64,000 bases of DNA from Chloroflexi bacterium OLB13. Lineage in GTDB: Bacteria; Chloroflexota; Anaerolineae; Aggregatilineales; Phototrophicaceae. The DNA lies in assembly GCA_001567485.1 (NCBI GenBank), contig JZRA01000062.1, positions 29,644 through 93,643 of the forward strand, written 5' to 3'. Positions 1 through 8,385 of this stretch are shown piece by piece. Below the pieces are notes generated by a model. That model was not told where the DNA came from, did no database searches, and was given only the letters and a program-made list of their open reading frames with translations. The position numbers and the translations under genes were made by a program. Each line of letters opens with the position of its first letter. The stretch's first letter is position 1.

Positions 1-865
<865 letters not shown>

Positions 866-948
866 CTACAGTCACTCCTCGATACATCGAAACGCATTGA
901 GCAGGACTATACACCCCCGCCGCCTCATGCGCTATTGGACAAACTATC

Positions 949-978
949 CTGACATTCACATGGGTTCGGGAGTACAAT
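949..978 (+). promoter_or_regulatory. Sigma70-type promoter for the cysteine desulfurase
   Basis: A CTGACA -35 box (949-954) and a TACAAT -10 box (973-978) are separated by 18 bases, each matching the consensus at five of six positions. The predicted transcription start is near 985, leaving about 26 bases of leader with an AGGGAGATGAGGG ribosome site before the ATG at 1011. Pattern match only. Confidence 0.55.
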
Positions 979-1010
979 GCGAACACCCACAGGGAGATGA
1001 GGGTTATCGA

Positions 1011-2201
1011 ATGACCGCACGCCGTGACGTCTACCTCGATCACTCGGCGTCGACGCCGGTCGATCCACGCGTGCTTGAGGCGATGGCGCCCTACTTCACC
1101 GAGGTGTACGGCAATTCGTCCTCGCTGCACAGCTACGGCCGGCGGGCAGAAGCCGCGGTCGAGCGCGCCCGCGAAACCGTCTCCAGCATCCTGCGCTGCA
1201 AACCGTCAGAGATCGTGTTCACCAGCGGCGGATCGGAAAGCGACAATCTCGCAGTTCGCGGGGCAGCTTGGGCGGCGCGCGCTCAGGGCAAAGGGGCGCA
1301 TCTCGTGACAACGCCCGTCGAGCACAGCGCGGTCACAGCGACGGTGAAGCAGCTTGTCACGGTGCAAGGCTTCAGCATGACACTGATCCCCGTCAGCCGG
1401 ACAGGCCAGATTGACGTTGAGGACTTCGTTTCGGCACTGAGCGCAGAGACTACGGTCGCCAGCGTGATCTATGCCAATAACGAGGTCGGCACGCTCGCGC
1501 CGATCCCACAGCTCGCGACGGCGGCACGGGAGCGCGGGGTGATCTTTCATTCCGACGCCGTGCAAGCTGCAGGTCAGCTTTCGCTTGATGTCAACGAACT
1601 CGGCGTCGATATGCTGTCATTGAGCGCACACAAGTTCTACGGGCCAAAAGGCGTCGGGGCGCTGTACGTCCGCGAAGGCACGGCGATCTCGCCAACGCAG
1701 TCCGGGGGAAGCCACGAACGTGGGATGCGCGCGGGCACACACAACACGCCGTTCATCGTCGGTATGGCTGAGGCGCTTCGCATCGCGTATGAGGAACAGG
1801 CTGAGCGCGTCGAACACCTGCGCCGGCGCCGTAACGCGATTATCGATGGCATACTCACCCACGTGCCGGATGCCTTCCTGACCGGCGAGCGTGAGCTGCG
1901 CCTGCCGTCACACGCAAGCTTCATCTTTCCCGGTGTCGACAGCTCACAGCTGCTGATGCACCTCGACATGCGTGGTGTCGCGGCCAGTGGTGGCAGCGCG
2001 TGTAAGACAGGCAGCCCGGAGCCATCGTCCGTGCTGTTAGCCATGGGCATCAGCGAGGCCGACGCCATCGGTAGCCTACGTCTGTCGGTTGGCGTTCATA
2101 CCACACTCGAAGATGTCGAGTATGCAGTGAGCGCGGTCAAGGAAAGCGTAAGCCGTCTGCGCAGCGTGTCGTCTAAACTGCGTTCGGCGCGTCTATCGTA
2201 A
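1011..2201 (+). CDS. Cysteine desulfurase (IscS/NifS family)
   Basis: PLP enzyme that removes sulfur from L-cysteine for Fe-S clusters and tRNA thiolation. The product is 396 residues. The N-terminus YLDHSASTPVDPRVLEAM is typical of the family. His105 (VEHSAV) stacks on PLP, the Schiff-base lysine is Lys208 in LSLSAHKFYGPKG, and the persulfide cysteine is Cys331 in GGSACKTGSPEPS. The long SACKTGSPEPS loop fits the IscS/NifS group rather than SufS. I chose the ATG at 1011 because it follows an AGGGAG site and starts right at the conserved region; an in-frame start at 897 would add 38 unconserved residues and lie upstream of the promoter. The next gene, 43 bases on, is the tRNA thiolase MnmA, so this desulfurase very likely supplies its sulfur. 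Confidence 0.95.
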   Translation: MTARRDVYLDHSASTPVDPRVLEAMAPYFTEVYGNSSSLHSYGRRAEAAVERARETVSSILRCKPSEIVFTSGGSESDNLAVRGAAWAARAQGKGAHLVTTPVEHSAVTATVKQLVTVQGFSMTLIPVSRTGQIDVEDFVSALSAETTVASVIYANNEVGTLAPIPQLATAARERGVIFHSDAVQAAGQLSLDVNELGVDMLSLSAHKFYGPKGVGALYVREGTAISPTQSGGSHERGMRAGTHNTPFIVGMAEALRIAYEEQAERVEHLRRRRNAIIDGILTHVPDAFLTGERELRLPSHASFIFPGVDSSQLLMHLDMRGVAASGGSACKTGSPEPSSVLLAMGISEADAIGSLRLSVGVHTTLEDVEYAVSAVKESVSRLRSVSSKLRSARLS

Positions 2202-2244
2202 GGATGCGCGGTCTGTCGCGCAGGTTATCACCACAGCAAGGATC

Positions 2245-3351
2245 ATGACCATTCATCCCAAGCGAGTTGTCGTCGCGATGAGCGGCGGCGTCGATAGTTC
2301 AGTCGCTGCGGCGCTGCTGGTGGAGCAGGGTTACGACGTCATCGGCATGATGATGCGCCTATGGGCTGAGCCGTCCGTGGACGACTCGTGCTCTACGCAC
2401 AACCGCTGCTGCACACCCGGCCAGATGGATGACGCGCGCCGGATCGCTGACCAACTCGGCATCCCCTTCTACGTCCTCGACACGCGTGATGTGTTCAAAG
2501 CGTCCATCGTCGATTTCTTTGTCGAACAGCACCGCGCCGGCGTCACACCCAATCCCTGTATTGAGTGTAACCGCAGTATCCGCTTCGACTGGCTGTACTC
2601 GCACGCGATGGCGCTCGATGCGGACTTCCTCGCCACCGGCCACTATGCGCGGGTCGTGAAGCAGGGAGACGTCTACACGCTCGAACAATCCGTGGACGAG
2701 GCGAAGGATCAAAGCTACGTGTTGAGCGTACTGTCGCAGGAACAGCTTGCGCATGTGCTGTTCCCGTGCGGCGACTATACCAAGCCGCAAATCCGCGAGC
2801 TTGCGGCACGTTTCGGCCTGCCTACCGCCAGCAAACACGACAGTCAAGACCTGTGCTTCCTCGGCGATGGCGACTATCGCCGGTTTCTGAAGGAAAACGC
2901 GCCCGAATTGATGCAGCCCGGCCCGATCGTGCTGCGCGACGGCACAGTCGTCGGTGAACACAGCGGCGTCGCCAATTACACCATCGGCCAGCGCAAGGGT
3001 CTACATGTGTACGCAGCGGAGCCGCTGTACGTGATCGCGATCAATCCGTATCGCAACGCCGTGGTAATCGGCCCGCGCGAACAGCTCGGACACGACACGC
3101 TCACAGCCGGTCGCGCCAACTGGGTCGCGGGCAATCCACCGTCCAACGAGCCGTTTCGCGCGCAGGTCAAGATCCGGTACAAGGCGCGCCCTGCACCTGC
3201 ACTCGTCACGCCGCTCGACGCGGATCGCTTCAGCGTCGTATTTGACGCCCCGGTGCGCGACATCACGCCCGGCCAAGGCGCTGTGATCTACGACGGAGCG
3301 CGCGTGCTGGGCGTCGGCATCATCGAACGTCGTCCCGAACTCAGCCAGTAG
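2245..3351 (+). CDS. mnmA: tRNA-specific 2-thiouridylase MnmA
   Basis: Thiolates U34 of Lys, Glu and Gln tRNAs in the cytoplasm, using ATP and sulfur from the upstream desulfurase. It has 368 residues, the usual length. The PP-loop SGGVDSS is at residues 13-19, the first catalytic cysteine region NPCIECNR at 103-110 (Cys105, Cys108), and the second catalytic cysteine lies in QDLCFLGDGDYRRFL near residue 210. GQRKGLHVYAAEPLYV and the C-terminal beta-barrel follow. In E. coli the position of Cys105 is Asp; the CxxC form seen here also occurs in other phyla. An additional cysteine cluster, SCSTHNRCC, lies at 48-56. The gene probably shares an operon with the cysteine desulfurase. Confidence 0.96.
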   Translation: MTIHPKRVVVAMSGGVDSSVAAALLVEQGYDVIGMMMRLWAEPSVDDSCSTHNRCCTPGQMDDARRIADQLGIPFYVLDTRDVFKASIVDFFVEQHRAGVTPNPCIECNRSIRFDWLYSHAMALDADFLATGHYARVVKQGDVYTLEQSVDEAKDQSYVLSVLSQEQLAHVLFPCGDYTKPQIRELAARFGLPTASKHDSQDLCFLGDGDYRRFLKENAPELMQPGPIVLRDGTVVGEHSGVANYTIGQRKGLHVYAAEPLYVIAINPYRNAVVIGPREQLGHDTLTAGRANWVAGNPPSNEPFRAQVKIRYKARPAPALVTPLDADRFSVVFDAPVRDITPGQGAVIYDGARVLGVGIIERRPELSQ

Positions 3352-3360
3352 TCACATAGC

Positions 3361-3440
3361 TGACAGTTCACAGTTGGCAGACCAGATGCAGCGTTCGCGC
3401 TCAACGCCTCATCGACAGCGCATGATTGGAAACTGGAAAC
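3361..3440. repeat. Short degenerate heptamer repeats in the mnmA 3' gap
   Basis: The 109 base gap between two convergent genes holds three consecutive related heptamers (TGACAGT, TCACAGT, TGGCAGA at 3361-3381) and, farther on, two perfect TGGAAAC heptamers (3427-3440). They look like the short tandem heptameric repeats found in intergenic DNA of some filamentous bacteria. No clear hairpin terminator is visible in the gap. Confidence 0.45.
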
Positions 3441-3460
3441 CCACGACGGGTGGCTGAGAG

Positions 3461-4291
3461 CTAACGCGCGCCGAGCAGCAGCCCGCCGACCTGTGTCGGA
3501 AAGAGAATCATAATCAGCGCCCCGGCGACGATGTACGGCCCATAGGGCAGTGCCGTGAATGCGCTGTACCGAGTTCCCAACAGCCGCCTCGACAGAATAA
3601 ACAGCAGTGCGCCCAACGCGCCGAGGATGATTGTGATGTACATGCTGAACAGGAACAGGCGCCAGCCGATCAACAGGCCGACAACGCCGGCCAGCATCAC
3701 GTCCCCATAGCCAAACGCGACTTCCTTGATCTCACGGCCGCGCCGCTTGCTCATGATCCGCGTGAACAAGAATCCGCCCTGATACAACAGAAAGAAGACA
3801 CCGTAGCCGACAGCCCCGCCGATCAGCGCCTCGACGATTTCCGGCGGAGCGTTCTTCTGGGTGAGGAGCGCATCGAGGATCGCGACGACGACGAACGGGT
3901 TGATGACGACGAACAGAATCAGTTTGTGTTCGATGTCGATAACAGTGACCAGCACCAGAGCTGTCACGTGAAACAGCCAGAACACGAGCTGAAGGTCGGA
4001 ATAGTCCGCCCGCTGTCGCACGACCGAGACAGTCAGCAGCATAAGGAGCACCAGCGCGACTTCGGTGATGGGGTGCCGCCAAGACAACGCTGCCCCACCG
4101 GACGAGCGCCGCTGCCCGGTGAGAAACGCCGTGATGCCCAACCACGCCGACAGTTCCCTCGGCTCGCCGTCCGGATAGTGAGGAAGCTGCGGGCGAACGC
4201 GCCTCGGCAGATCGTCGCTCAATGCATTGACAACAGCACCAGCAGCTAAGCCGATAACAATCACGAGCAGCACGCTCACAACATCCATCAT
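3461..4291 (-). CDS. Prepilin-peptidase-like (A24 family) membrane aspartic protease
   Basis: A 276-residue polytopic membrane protein with the layout of a type IV prepilin leader peptidase. The two catalytic aspartates of the family are present, in TVIDIEHKLI and in FGYGDVMLAGVVG. The N-terminal segment ends in LSWRHPITEVALVLLML, matching the ISWRYPLVELL block that follows the zinc-binding cytoplasmic loop in PilD. The cysteine pairs of that loop are absent, so the zinc site, and perhaps the N-methylase part, is missing. Start: ATG at 4291 with an AGGGAG site just upstream; a longer reading would run into the JAMM gene. It follows the M67 peptidase by 8 bases in the same direction. The substrate is unknown; no pilin gene is visible in this window. 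Confidence 0.85.
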   Translation of the reverse strand: MMDVVSVLLVIVIGLAAGAVVNALSDDLPRRVRPQLPHYPDGEPRELSAWLGITAFLTGQRRSSGGAALSWRHPITEVALVLLMLLTVSVVRQRADYSDLQLVFWLFHVTALVLVTVIDIEHKLILFVVINPFVVVAILDALLTQKNAPPEIVEALIGGAVGYGVFFLLYQGGFLFTRIMSKRRGREIKEVAFGYGDVMLAGVVGLLIGWRLFLFSMYITIILGALGALLFILSRRLLGTRYSAFTALPYGPYIVAGALIMILFPTQVGGLLLGAR

Positions 4292-4299
4292 GGTTCTCC

Positions 4300-4833
4300 C
4301 TACGGTACGAGTGGTGGTGGCAGCAGCGCCACCGCAGTCACGATTACCACTGCCGCCATCGCCACCGCAGCCGCAATCAGCAGCACACGCTGAGCAAACG
4401 TATACGGCGCGGCGGCCGCGCCCAACGGACGCGTATCGCTGATCGTCAACTCGACACGCTCCACGCGGCCGTAAGTGACTTTCCACGCAGCCAGCGCGAA
4501 ACCCTCGCGATCTCGTCCGGCGATCAGCATCACGCTATCAGGATAGCCCCAATCGGCGATGTCGCGGCGTGAAGGAATCGCCGGGCTGTTCGGGTGTGAG
4601 TGGTAGATCGCGTGCAGGCGCTCGTCGTCCGCGATTGCGCGCGTTAGGACTTTCGCAAGCTCCTCCGGGTCGGCCATGTACCCTGTCCGCGGATTAGGGT
4701 CAACGTTCGTCAGCGGCACGGGGCGCGGCGCATGTCCCACGCGGCCGATCAGCACCCCGCACACCTCGTTCGGACTGTGGACATCCGCCTGCTTGACGAT
4801 GTCCCGCGCCACGTCCGGAGTCAGCCAAATCAC
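4300..4833 (-). CDS. M67 (JAMM/Mov34) metallopeptidase with C-terminal membrane anchor
   Basis: A 177-residue JAMM-domain zinc peptidase. The catalytic glutamate is in NEVCGVLIG (about residue 22) and the zinc motif is complete: HSHPNSPAIPSRRD fits H-x-H-x(10)-D with the expected serine. Bacterial JAMM proteins cut ubiquitin-like sulfur carriers or process isopeptide-like bonds. What is unusual is the tail: after the domain, residues about 147-171 form one hydrophobic helix, so the enzyme should be tail-anchored with its active site in the cytoplasm. Start is GTG at 4833, overlapping the upstream stop by four bases (GTGA), a sign of translational coupling to the 126-residue protein. No ThiS/MoaD-like partner is visible nearby. 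Confidence 0.88.
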   Translation of the reverse strand: MIWLTPDVARDIVKQADVHSPNEVCGVLIGRVGHAPRPVPLTNVDPNPRTGYMADPEELAKVLTRAIADDERLHAIYHSHPNSPAIPSRRDIADWGYPDSVMLIAGRDREGFALAAWKVTYGRVERVELTISDTRPLGAAAAPYTFAQRVLLIAAAVAMAAVVIVTAVALLPPPLVP

Positions 4834-5210
4834 CGCGTGTCCCCGCTGTCGCCGTCGATCTCAGGGATGAGAAACCCGACGATTCGGGAGTCGAGGGCCG
4901 GGTTGCGCGTTTCGTAGAACAGCTCGACAGTCAGCGCATAGGCGCCGGCAGGTTCGTCTATCCCGCGCAGATGCATCGTGAACTCCATGTTCGCGTGCAT
5001 CGTCTCGATGACGTTCAGTTCAGCGATCAAATTATCATGGTCGTCGTGCAGCGTGAGCAGGAGATTCGGCCGCTCTAAAAACGGCGTCACTTTGATCTCA
5101 ACCCAAACCCGGAACCGGTCGGGATACGGCACGGCTTGAACGGACTCGATCTTCACGCGGTCGCGGGGCTGTGGCGCGCCGCCCTGATCGAACAAAGGGA
5201 TTTCAACCAT
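4830..5210 (-). CDS. Conserved hypothetical beta-rich protein coupled to the JAMM peptidase
   Basis: A 126-residue protein I do not recognise. It lacks a signal peptide, membrane helices and cysteines. The sequence alternates short hydrophobic strands (RFRVWVEIKVTPF, PNLLLTLHDDHDNLIAELN, GAYALTVELFYETRNP), suggesting an immunoglobulin-like beta sandwich. It does not end in Gly-Gly and is not obviously beta-grasp, so it is not an evident ubiquitin-like substrate of the neighbouring JAMM enzyme. It starts directly after the ACT gene's stop codon and overlaps the JAMM gene by four bases, so all three genes should be translated from one message. A role as partner or adaptor of the JAMM enzyme is only a context-based guess. 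Confidence 0.75.
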   Translation of the reverse strand: MVEIPLFDQGGAPQPRDRVKIESVQAVPYPDRFRVWVEIKVTPFLERPNLLLTLHDDHDNLIAELNVIETMHANMEFTMHLRGIDEPAGAYALTVELFYETRNPALDSRIVGFLIPEIDGDSGDTR

Positions 5211-5645
5211 CTAGGCGCTCTCAATCAACGACTTCAGCGCGGCGATTGCATCGTCATACTGCGATTCACGGACGAGGATATGATCGCGGCTGTAGGCGCC
5301 GAACGGCAGAATACTCACGCCCGCCCGCGCGACGGCCGCGCTGACCGCTGCCATGAAGCCGACGAGGCCCGGCGGAAGCACCACATCAAAGGTGATTAGA
5401 CGGTAGCGCGAGGACTCGATCGTAGCCCCGTGCAGCCGGCCAGCGAACTCCTCGACCGCTTCTTCCGGCACGATCAACGTCACCTCGTACACATCGACCA
5501 GCATCGCACAGAACGGTGATCCGACCTCGGCGACGATGCCAGCCGCCACCGTCACCGCGCCCGCAGGGAAACGGATCAGGCGATATGCCTCGTCATCCCC
5601 GCCCAATGTCGTCTGCTGAAGCGCCTCTCGCGTGGTTCTGATCAT
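5211..5645 (-). CDS. ACT domain-containing protein (CASTOR/COG3603-like)
   Basis: A 144-residue small-molecule sensor-type protein made of two ACT-like halves. The segment YRLIRFPAGAVTV is typical of stand-alone two-ACT proteins, and the second half contains FDVVLPPGLVGFMAAVSAAV and GVSILPFGAYSRDHILV, an ACT fold with the ligand-binding turn. Such proteins usually bind amino acids. It lies between the SbnI/SerK-like gene (6 bases upstream) and the beta-rich gene (abutting), all on the same strand, so an amino acid such as serine is a plausible but unproven ligand. There is no catalytic domain and no membrane segment. Confidence 0.8.
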   Translation of the reverse strand: MIRTTREALQQTTLGGDDEAYRLIRFPAGAVTVAAGIVAEVGSPFCAMLVDVYEVTLIVPEEAVEEFAGRLHGATIESSRYRLITFDVVLPPGLVGFMAAVSAAVARAGVSILPFGAYSRDHILVRESQYDDAIAALKSLIESA

Positions 5646-5651
5646 AACGTC

Positions 5652-6512
5652 CTACTCATCGAAGTGATATGTGGACTCAGCATAATAGCGCACTGCACGA
5701 TTCGCAAACTTGCGGTGAATCCAACCTTGCAGCGCCGCATTCTTCGCATCCAGTGACTGCTGCGAATCGCGCAGCGCCGACATCGGATAATCCAACTTTA
5801 CCGCCCGGCCGTGGACGATGTGGCGGCTGATCCCCGGCGGCAGGTAAGCGCCGGTCACCGCCGCCTCGACAATCTCATCCGGGGTAAAGTGCGGAAACAA
5901 GACGGCGAACGCCGCATCAGGAAAGTCCACAAACGCTAAGGCGGGATCGCCATGGGCCGTTCGATGCAGCTTTCCGTGCCGTTGATACAGATGCACGACC
6001 TCGCGCAAGAGCGCCCGCCGATCCCGGATGTCCGACGTCGTCGCGACAAGGGTTTGGCGCGCCCCATCTTTCCGAACGAGCGTCGCAAGCGGCTGCTCGA
6101 CCGCATCGGCGCTGATCGCCACACCTTCGAGACCGTCGATAAGCGGTATCAGGTCGTCGGTCGACAGGCCGGACACGACGTGATTCCAGACGCCCAACTC
6201 TAGCCACGGCGTATGGTACGCGACGACCTGCACCAGAATATGCGGTATACCCAGCTCGGTAAAGCAGTAGTGGCGATTCGACCCGTCCAGTACGACGTAA
6301 TCCGCCGTCCCGTCAATCGGCGCGGCGATCACCGGATTAGTGAAGGTCTCGGCCGACCGGAGTCGTTCGATCAGCGGCAGAGCGCGCTGACTGTCATGGT
6401 CTTCATGGGGATGGAGCGCCGACACCGGCACAATACGGAGTACGGGCGTCGGCGCGGTTTTGGCTGCTGACACGTGTGCTTGCTGCCTCGCTATGTCGAT
6501 AGTTCCGGCCAC
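5652..6512 (-). CDS. ParB-fold protein of the SbnI/SerK (free L-serine kinase) type
   Basis: A 286-residue protein whose N-terminal third has the ParB/Srx fold seen in SbnI of staphylococci and the archaeal serine kinase SerK. LHPHEDHD (about residue 33) corresponds to the acidic motif, followed by NPVIAAP, then VVLDGSNRHYCFTELGIPH with the conserved DG-x-x-R core (about 73-85). The C-terminal two thirds are helical and end YHFDE. Members of this group either phosphorylate free serine or act as ligand-sensing regulators; the sequence alone cannot decide. No siderophore genes are nearby, unlike SbnI. Start is GTG at 6512, preceded by AGGTG. It is co-directional with the ACT gene 6 bases downstream. 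Confidence 0.65.
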   Translation of the reverse strand: MAGTIDIARQQAHVSAAKTAPTPVLRIVPVSALHPHEDHDSQRALPLIERLRSAETFTNPVIAAPIDGTADYVVLDGSNRHYCFTELGIPHILVQVVAYHTPWLELGVWNHVVSGLSTDDLIPLIDGLEGVAISADAVEQPLATLVRKDGARQTLVATTSDIRDRRALLREVVHLYQRHGKLHRTAHGDPALAFVDFPDAAFAVLFPHFTPDEIVEAAVTGAYLPPGISRHIVHGRAVKLDYPMSALRDSQQSLDAKNAALQGWIHRKFANRAVRYYAESTYHFDE

Positions 6513-6516
6513 ACAC

Positions 6517-7263
6517 CTATTTCTTTCCGTGAAGCGTCCTATTCTCGAACTCGGTGATCTGCTCAGGAGTCAATGCGTGCTCCGACTTGGGGAGTGCTTT
6601 GACCCACTCTTTCAGATTCGGGCTGCGCCGAGTGCTGATGTGCAGCACCGCTACCGTTGGCTCGGTGACTTCAAACTCGGCGCGCGGGTCGATGAACAAC
6701 ACCACCGGATACACCGGCACATCCGGGTTGATGTCCGATAAGAGCTTGTCGACATGCTGCGCGGCGACCTGCGCATCCAATGATGGGCTGCCGATACCAT
6801 CCATGCGCATGATGCTCAAGACGCGATTGAACGCCCCGCGCGCGGACGACCACTTATCGCCGGTGGCACGGTACTTGCCGTCCTGAAACCGCGTGACCAT
6901 CGCCATCACGCCGGCCTGTGTAACAAGCACATGGCGAGCCGGAAAGTGATAGAAATTGTACAGCACCGCGGACTTGCCAAGCCCCTTGAGGTTGTCCTCA
7001 AGCATGCGTTCCGGCCGCGGCTGGCGCACCCACATATTGGTCATGCGGATCGAAAATACGGTCGCGATGAAGGCAATCGGCAGCAGAACAGCCGGCAAGA
7101 CCAGCGACACCAACATCACATTGTCCTGCGACATCCCCTCGGTCAGGAATGGGCTGTTGAGCAGGAAGAACGACGCGATGATGACCACCAGCGTGACGAT
7201 AAACAACCGCCCCGACCACGCCTTGTTGCGCTTTACGAGTGTTTCGTTCGTCTCAATTCGCAT
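6517..7263 (-). CDS. Two-helix membrane protein, weakly NERD-like cytosolic domain
   Basis: A 248-residue protein with two strong transmembrane helices close to the N-terminus (residues about 18-36 and 50-72), then a cytosolic domain of about 170 residues. RHVLVTQAGVMAMVTRFQDGKYR resembles the core of nuclease-related (NERD) domains, where a strand-glycine turn precedes an EVK-like motif, but the key acidic residues are not convincing. I would not assign a nuclease function. It sits 4 bases upstream of the SbnI-like gene and 12 bases downstream of the secreted-protein gene, so it is probably co-transcribed with both. Confidence 0.65.
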   Translation of the reverse strand: MRIETNETLVKRNKAWSGRLFIVTLVVIIASFFLLNSPFLTEGMSQDNVMLVSLVLPAVLLPIAFIATVFSIRMTNMWVRQPRPERMLEDNLKGLGKSAVLYNFYHFPARHVLVTQAGVMAMVTRFQDGKYRATGDKWSSARGAFNRVLSIMRMDGIGSPSLDAQVAAQHVDKLLSDINPDVPVYPVVLFIDPRAEFEVTEPTVAVLHISTRRSPNLKEWVKALPKSEHALTPEQITEFENRTLHGKK

Positions 7264-7275
7264 CGACGTCTGAAC

Positions 7276-8322
7276 CTAGCGCGGCGTGAACAGCGAAACG
7301 AAGCCGGCATGCGTCAGCTCGGCGCACACCACCGCGCCAAAGCGAACAGTCGGGAGGATTCGCCACTCGCGGGGGGCACCGTACGCCAGACCGATCACCG
7401 CGCTCTCCACCTGTTTGTCACGCGGACGGACGCAGTGCGTGATCGGATACGGGTACGGGATCAGGCCGGATTCGATGCCGAACACATAGACGTCGTACAA
7501 CGGGCCGCGCTGCTTATAGCCGGCGGGTGCTGCGGGTTCCAGCGCTTCTGCGACTTCACGGCAGTACAGGTCGATGGCGTCCTGATAGGTCACGACCACA
7601 TCTGCGCTGTCAAACGTGACGTTCGAGCACACCGGATACTGCGCCATCACCGACAAGTCTGTATTGGGATCGCCGACGATCTGACGGATGCCAGAGGTCG
7701 TGCCGAGGGTGGTCGTAGCAGTTGAGCCATCGGTGACGATCTCCGCCGTGATGCGAGCGACTCCGTTCATGGTGATATTGACCGGCGCGCTGCCATCGGA
7801 CGGGCCGAACACAGCGGCGCTCGCAAGGTTGGCAAGGTCGAACGTACCGCCCGGCGTCCAGCCCCAGTAGGTCAGCACCGAGCTGCCCTGCGTGTCGGCG
7901 CGGAACTCGAAATCCACCGGCAGGTAGAAGCCGACCCACAGAAACGGCCGTTTGACTTCAATCGCCGGGTCGAAGTCGACGTTGAACACGCCGGCCGTGT
8001 CGATGGTGACGGTCTTGCGGGCGAGCAGCGCAGCGTTGCGCGGCGAACCGCCGTCGGCATCCTCGTAGATGACCGCCTCAACCGGCACACCGGGGCGCGG
8101 CGTCCTCACGCTGATGCTGATACGATCGACCAATACGGGCGTCTGGATGCTGCGCGAAGTGAGGTCGAAGCCGTTGATGACCAGCGACGCCTCTCCGCTG
8201 ATGAACCAGATCGTGCTCGCTGTTCCGGTGTTGTTCGTCAGTACGGTGTCGCCCGCGTGCGCGGTCATGCCTACCGCCAGCACGCCAATCAAGGCGACAA
8301 TCGTCAGCACTCGTTTTAGCAT
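7276..8322 (-). CDS. Secreted hypothetical protein
   Basis: A 348-residue exported protein of unknown function. It starts MLKRVLTIVALIGVLAVGMTAHAG, a textbook signal peptide cleaved after AHA. The ATG at 8322 is preceded by a strong GGAGGAC ribosome site. The mature N-terminal half looks like a beta-sandwich: VDRISISVRTPRPGVPVEAVIYEDADGG and PFLWVGFYLP suggest a jelly-roll domain. The C-terminal half contains an ordered segment with PVCSNVTF and DLYCREVAEAL, and cysteines that could form disulfides outside the cell. It begins a block of minus-strand genes that continues to the JAMM and prepilin-peptidase-like genes. Confidence 0.75.
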   Translation of the reverse strand: MLKRVLTIVALIGVLAVGMTAHAGDTVLTNNTGTASTIWFISGEASLVINGFDLTSRSIQTPVLVDRISISVRTPRPGVPVEAVIYEDADGGSPRNAALLARKTVTIDTAGVFNVDFDPAIEVKRPFLWVGFYLPVDFEFRADTQGSSVLTYWGWTPGGTFDLANLASAAVFGPSDGSAPVNITMNGVARITAEIVTDGSTATTTLGTTSGIRQIVGDPNTDLSVMAQYPVCSNVTFDSADVVVTYQDAIDLYCREVAEALEPAAPAGYKQRGPLYDVYVFGIESGLIPYPYPITHCVRPRDKQVESAVIGLAYGAPREWRILPTVRFGAVVCAELTHAGFVSLFTPR

Positions 8323-8385
8323 GTATCGTGTCCTCCGCTCTTCAGCCCTAGATTCTAGGCGATTCGGTCGGATACTTCAACGCGG

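Noticed and set aside
906..911. A TATAGT-like -10 box on the minus strand for enolase
   Set aside because: No -35 box at a suitable distance could be found, so I do not list it as a promoter.
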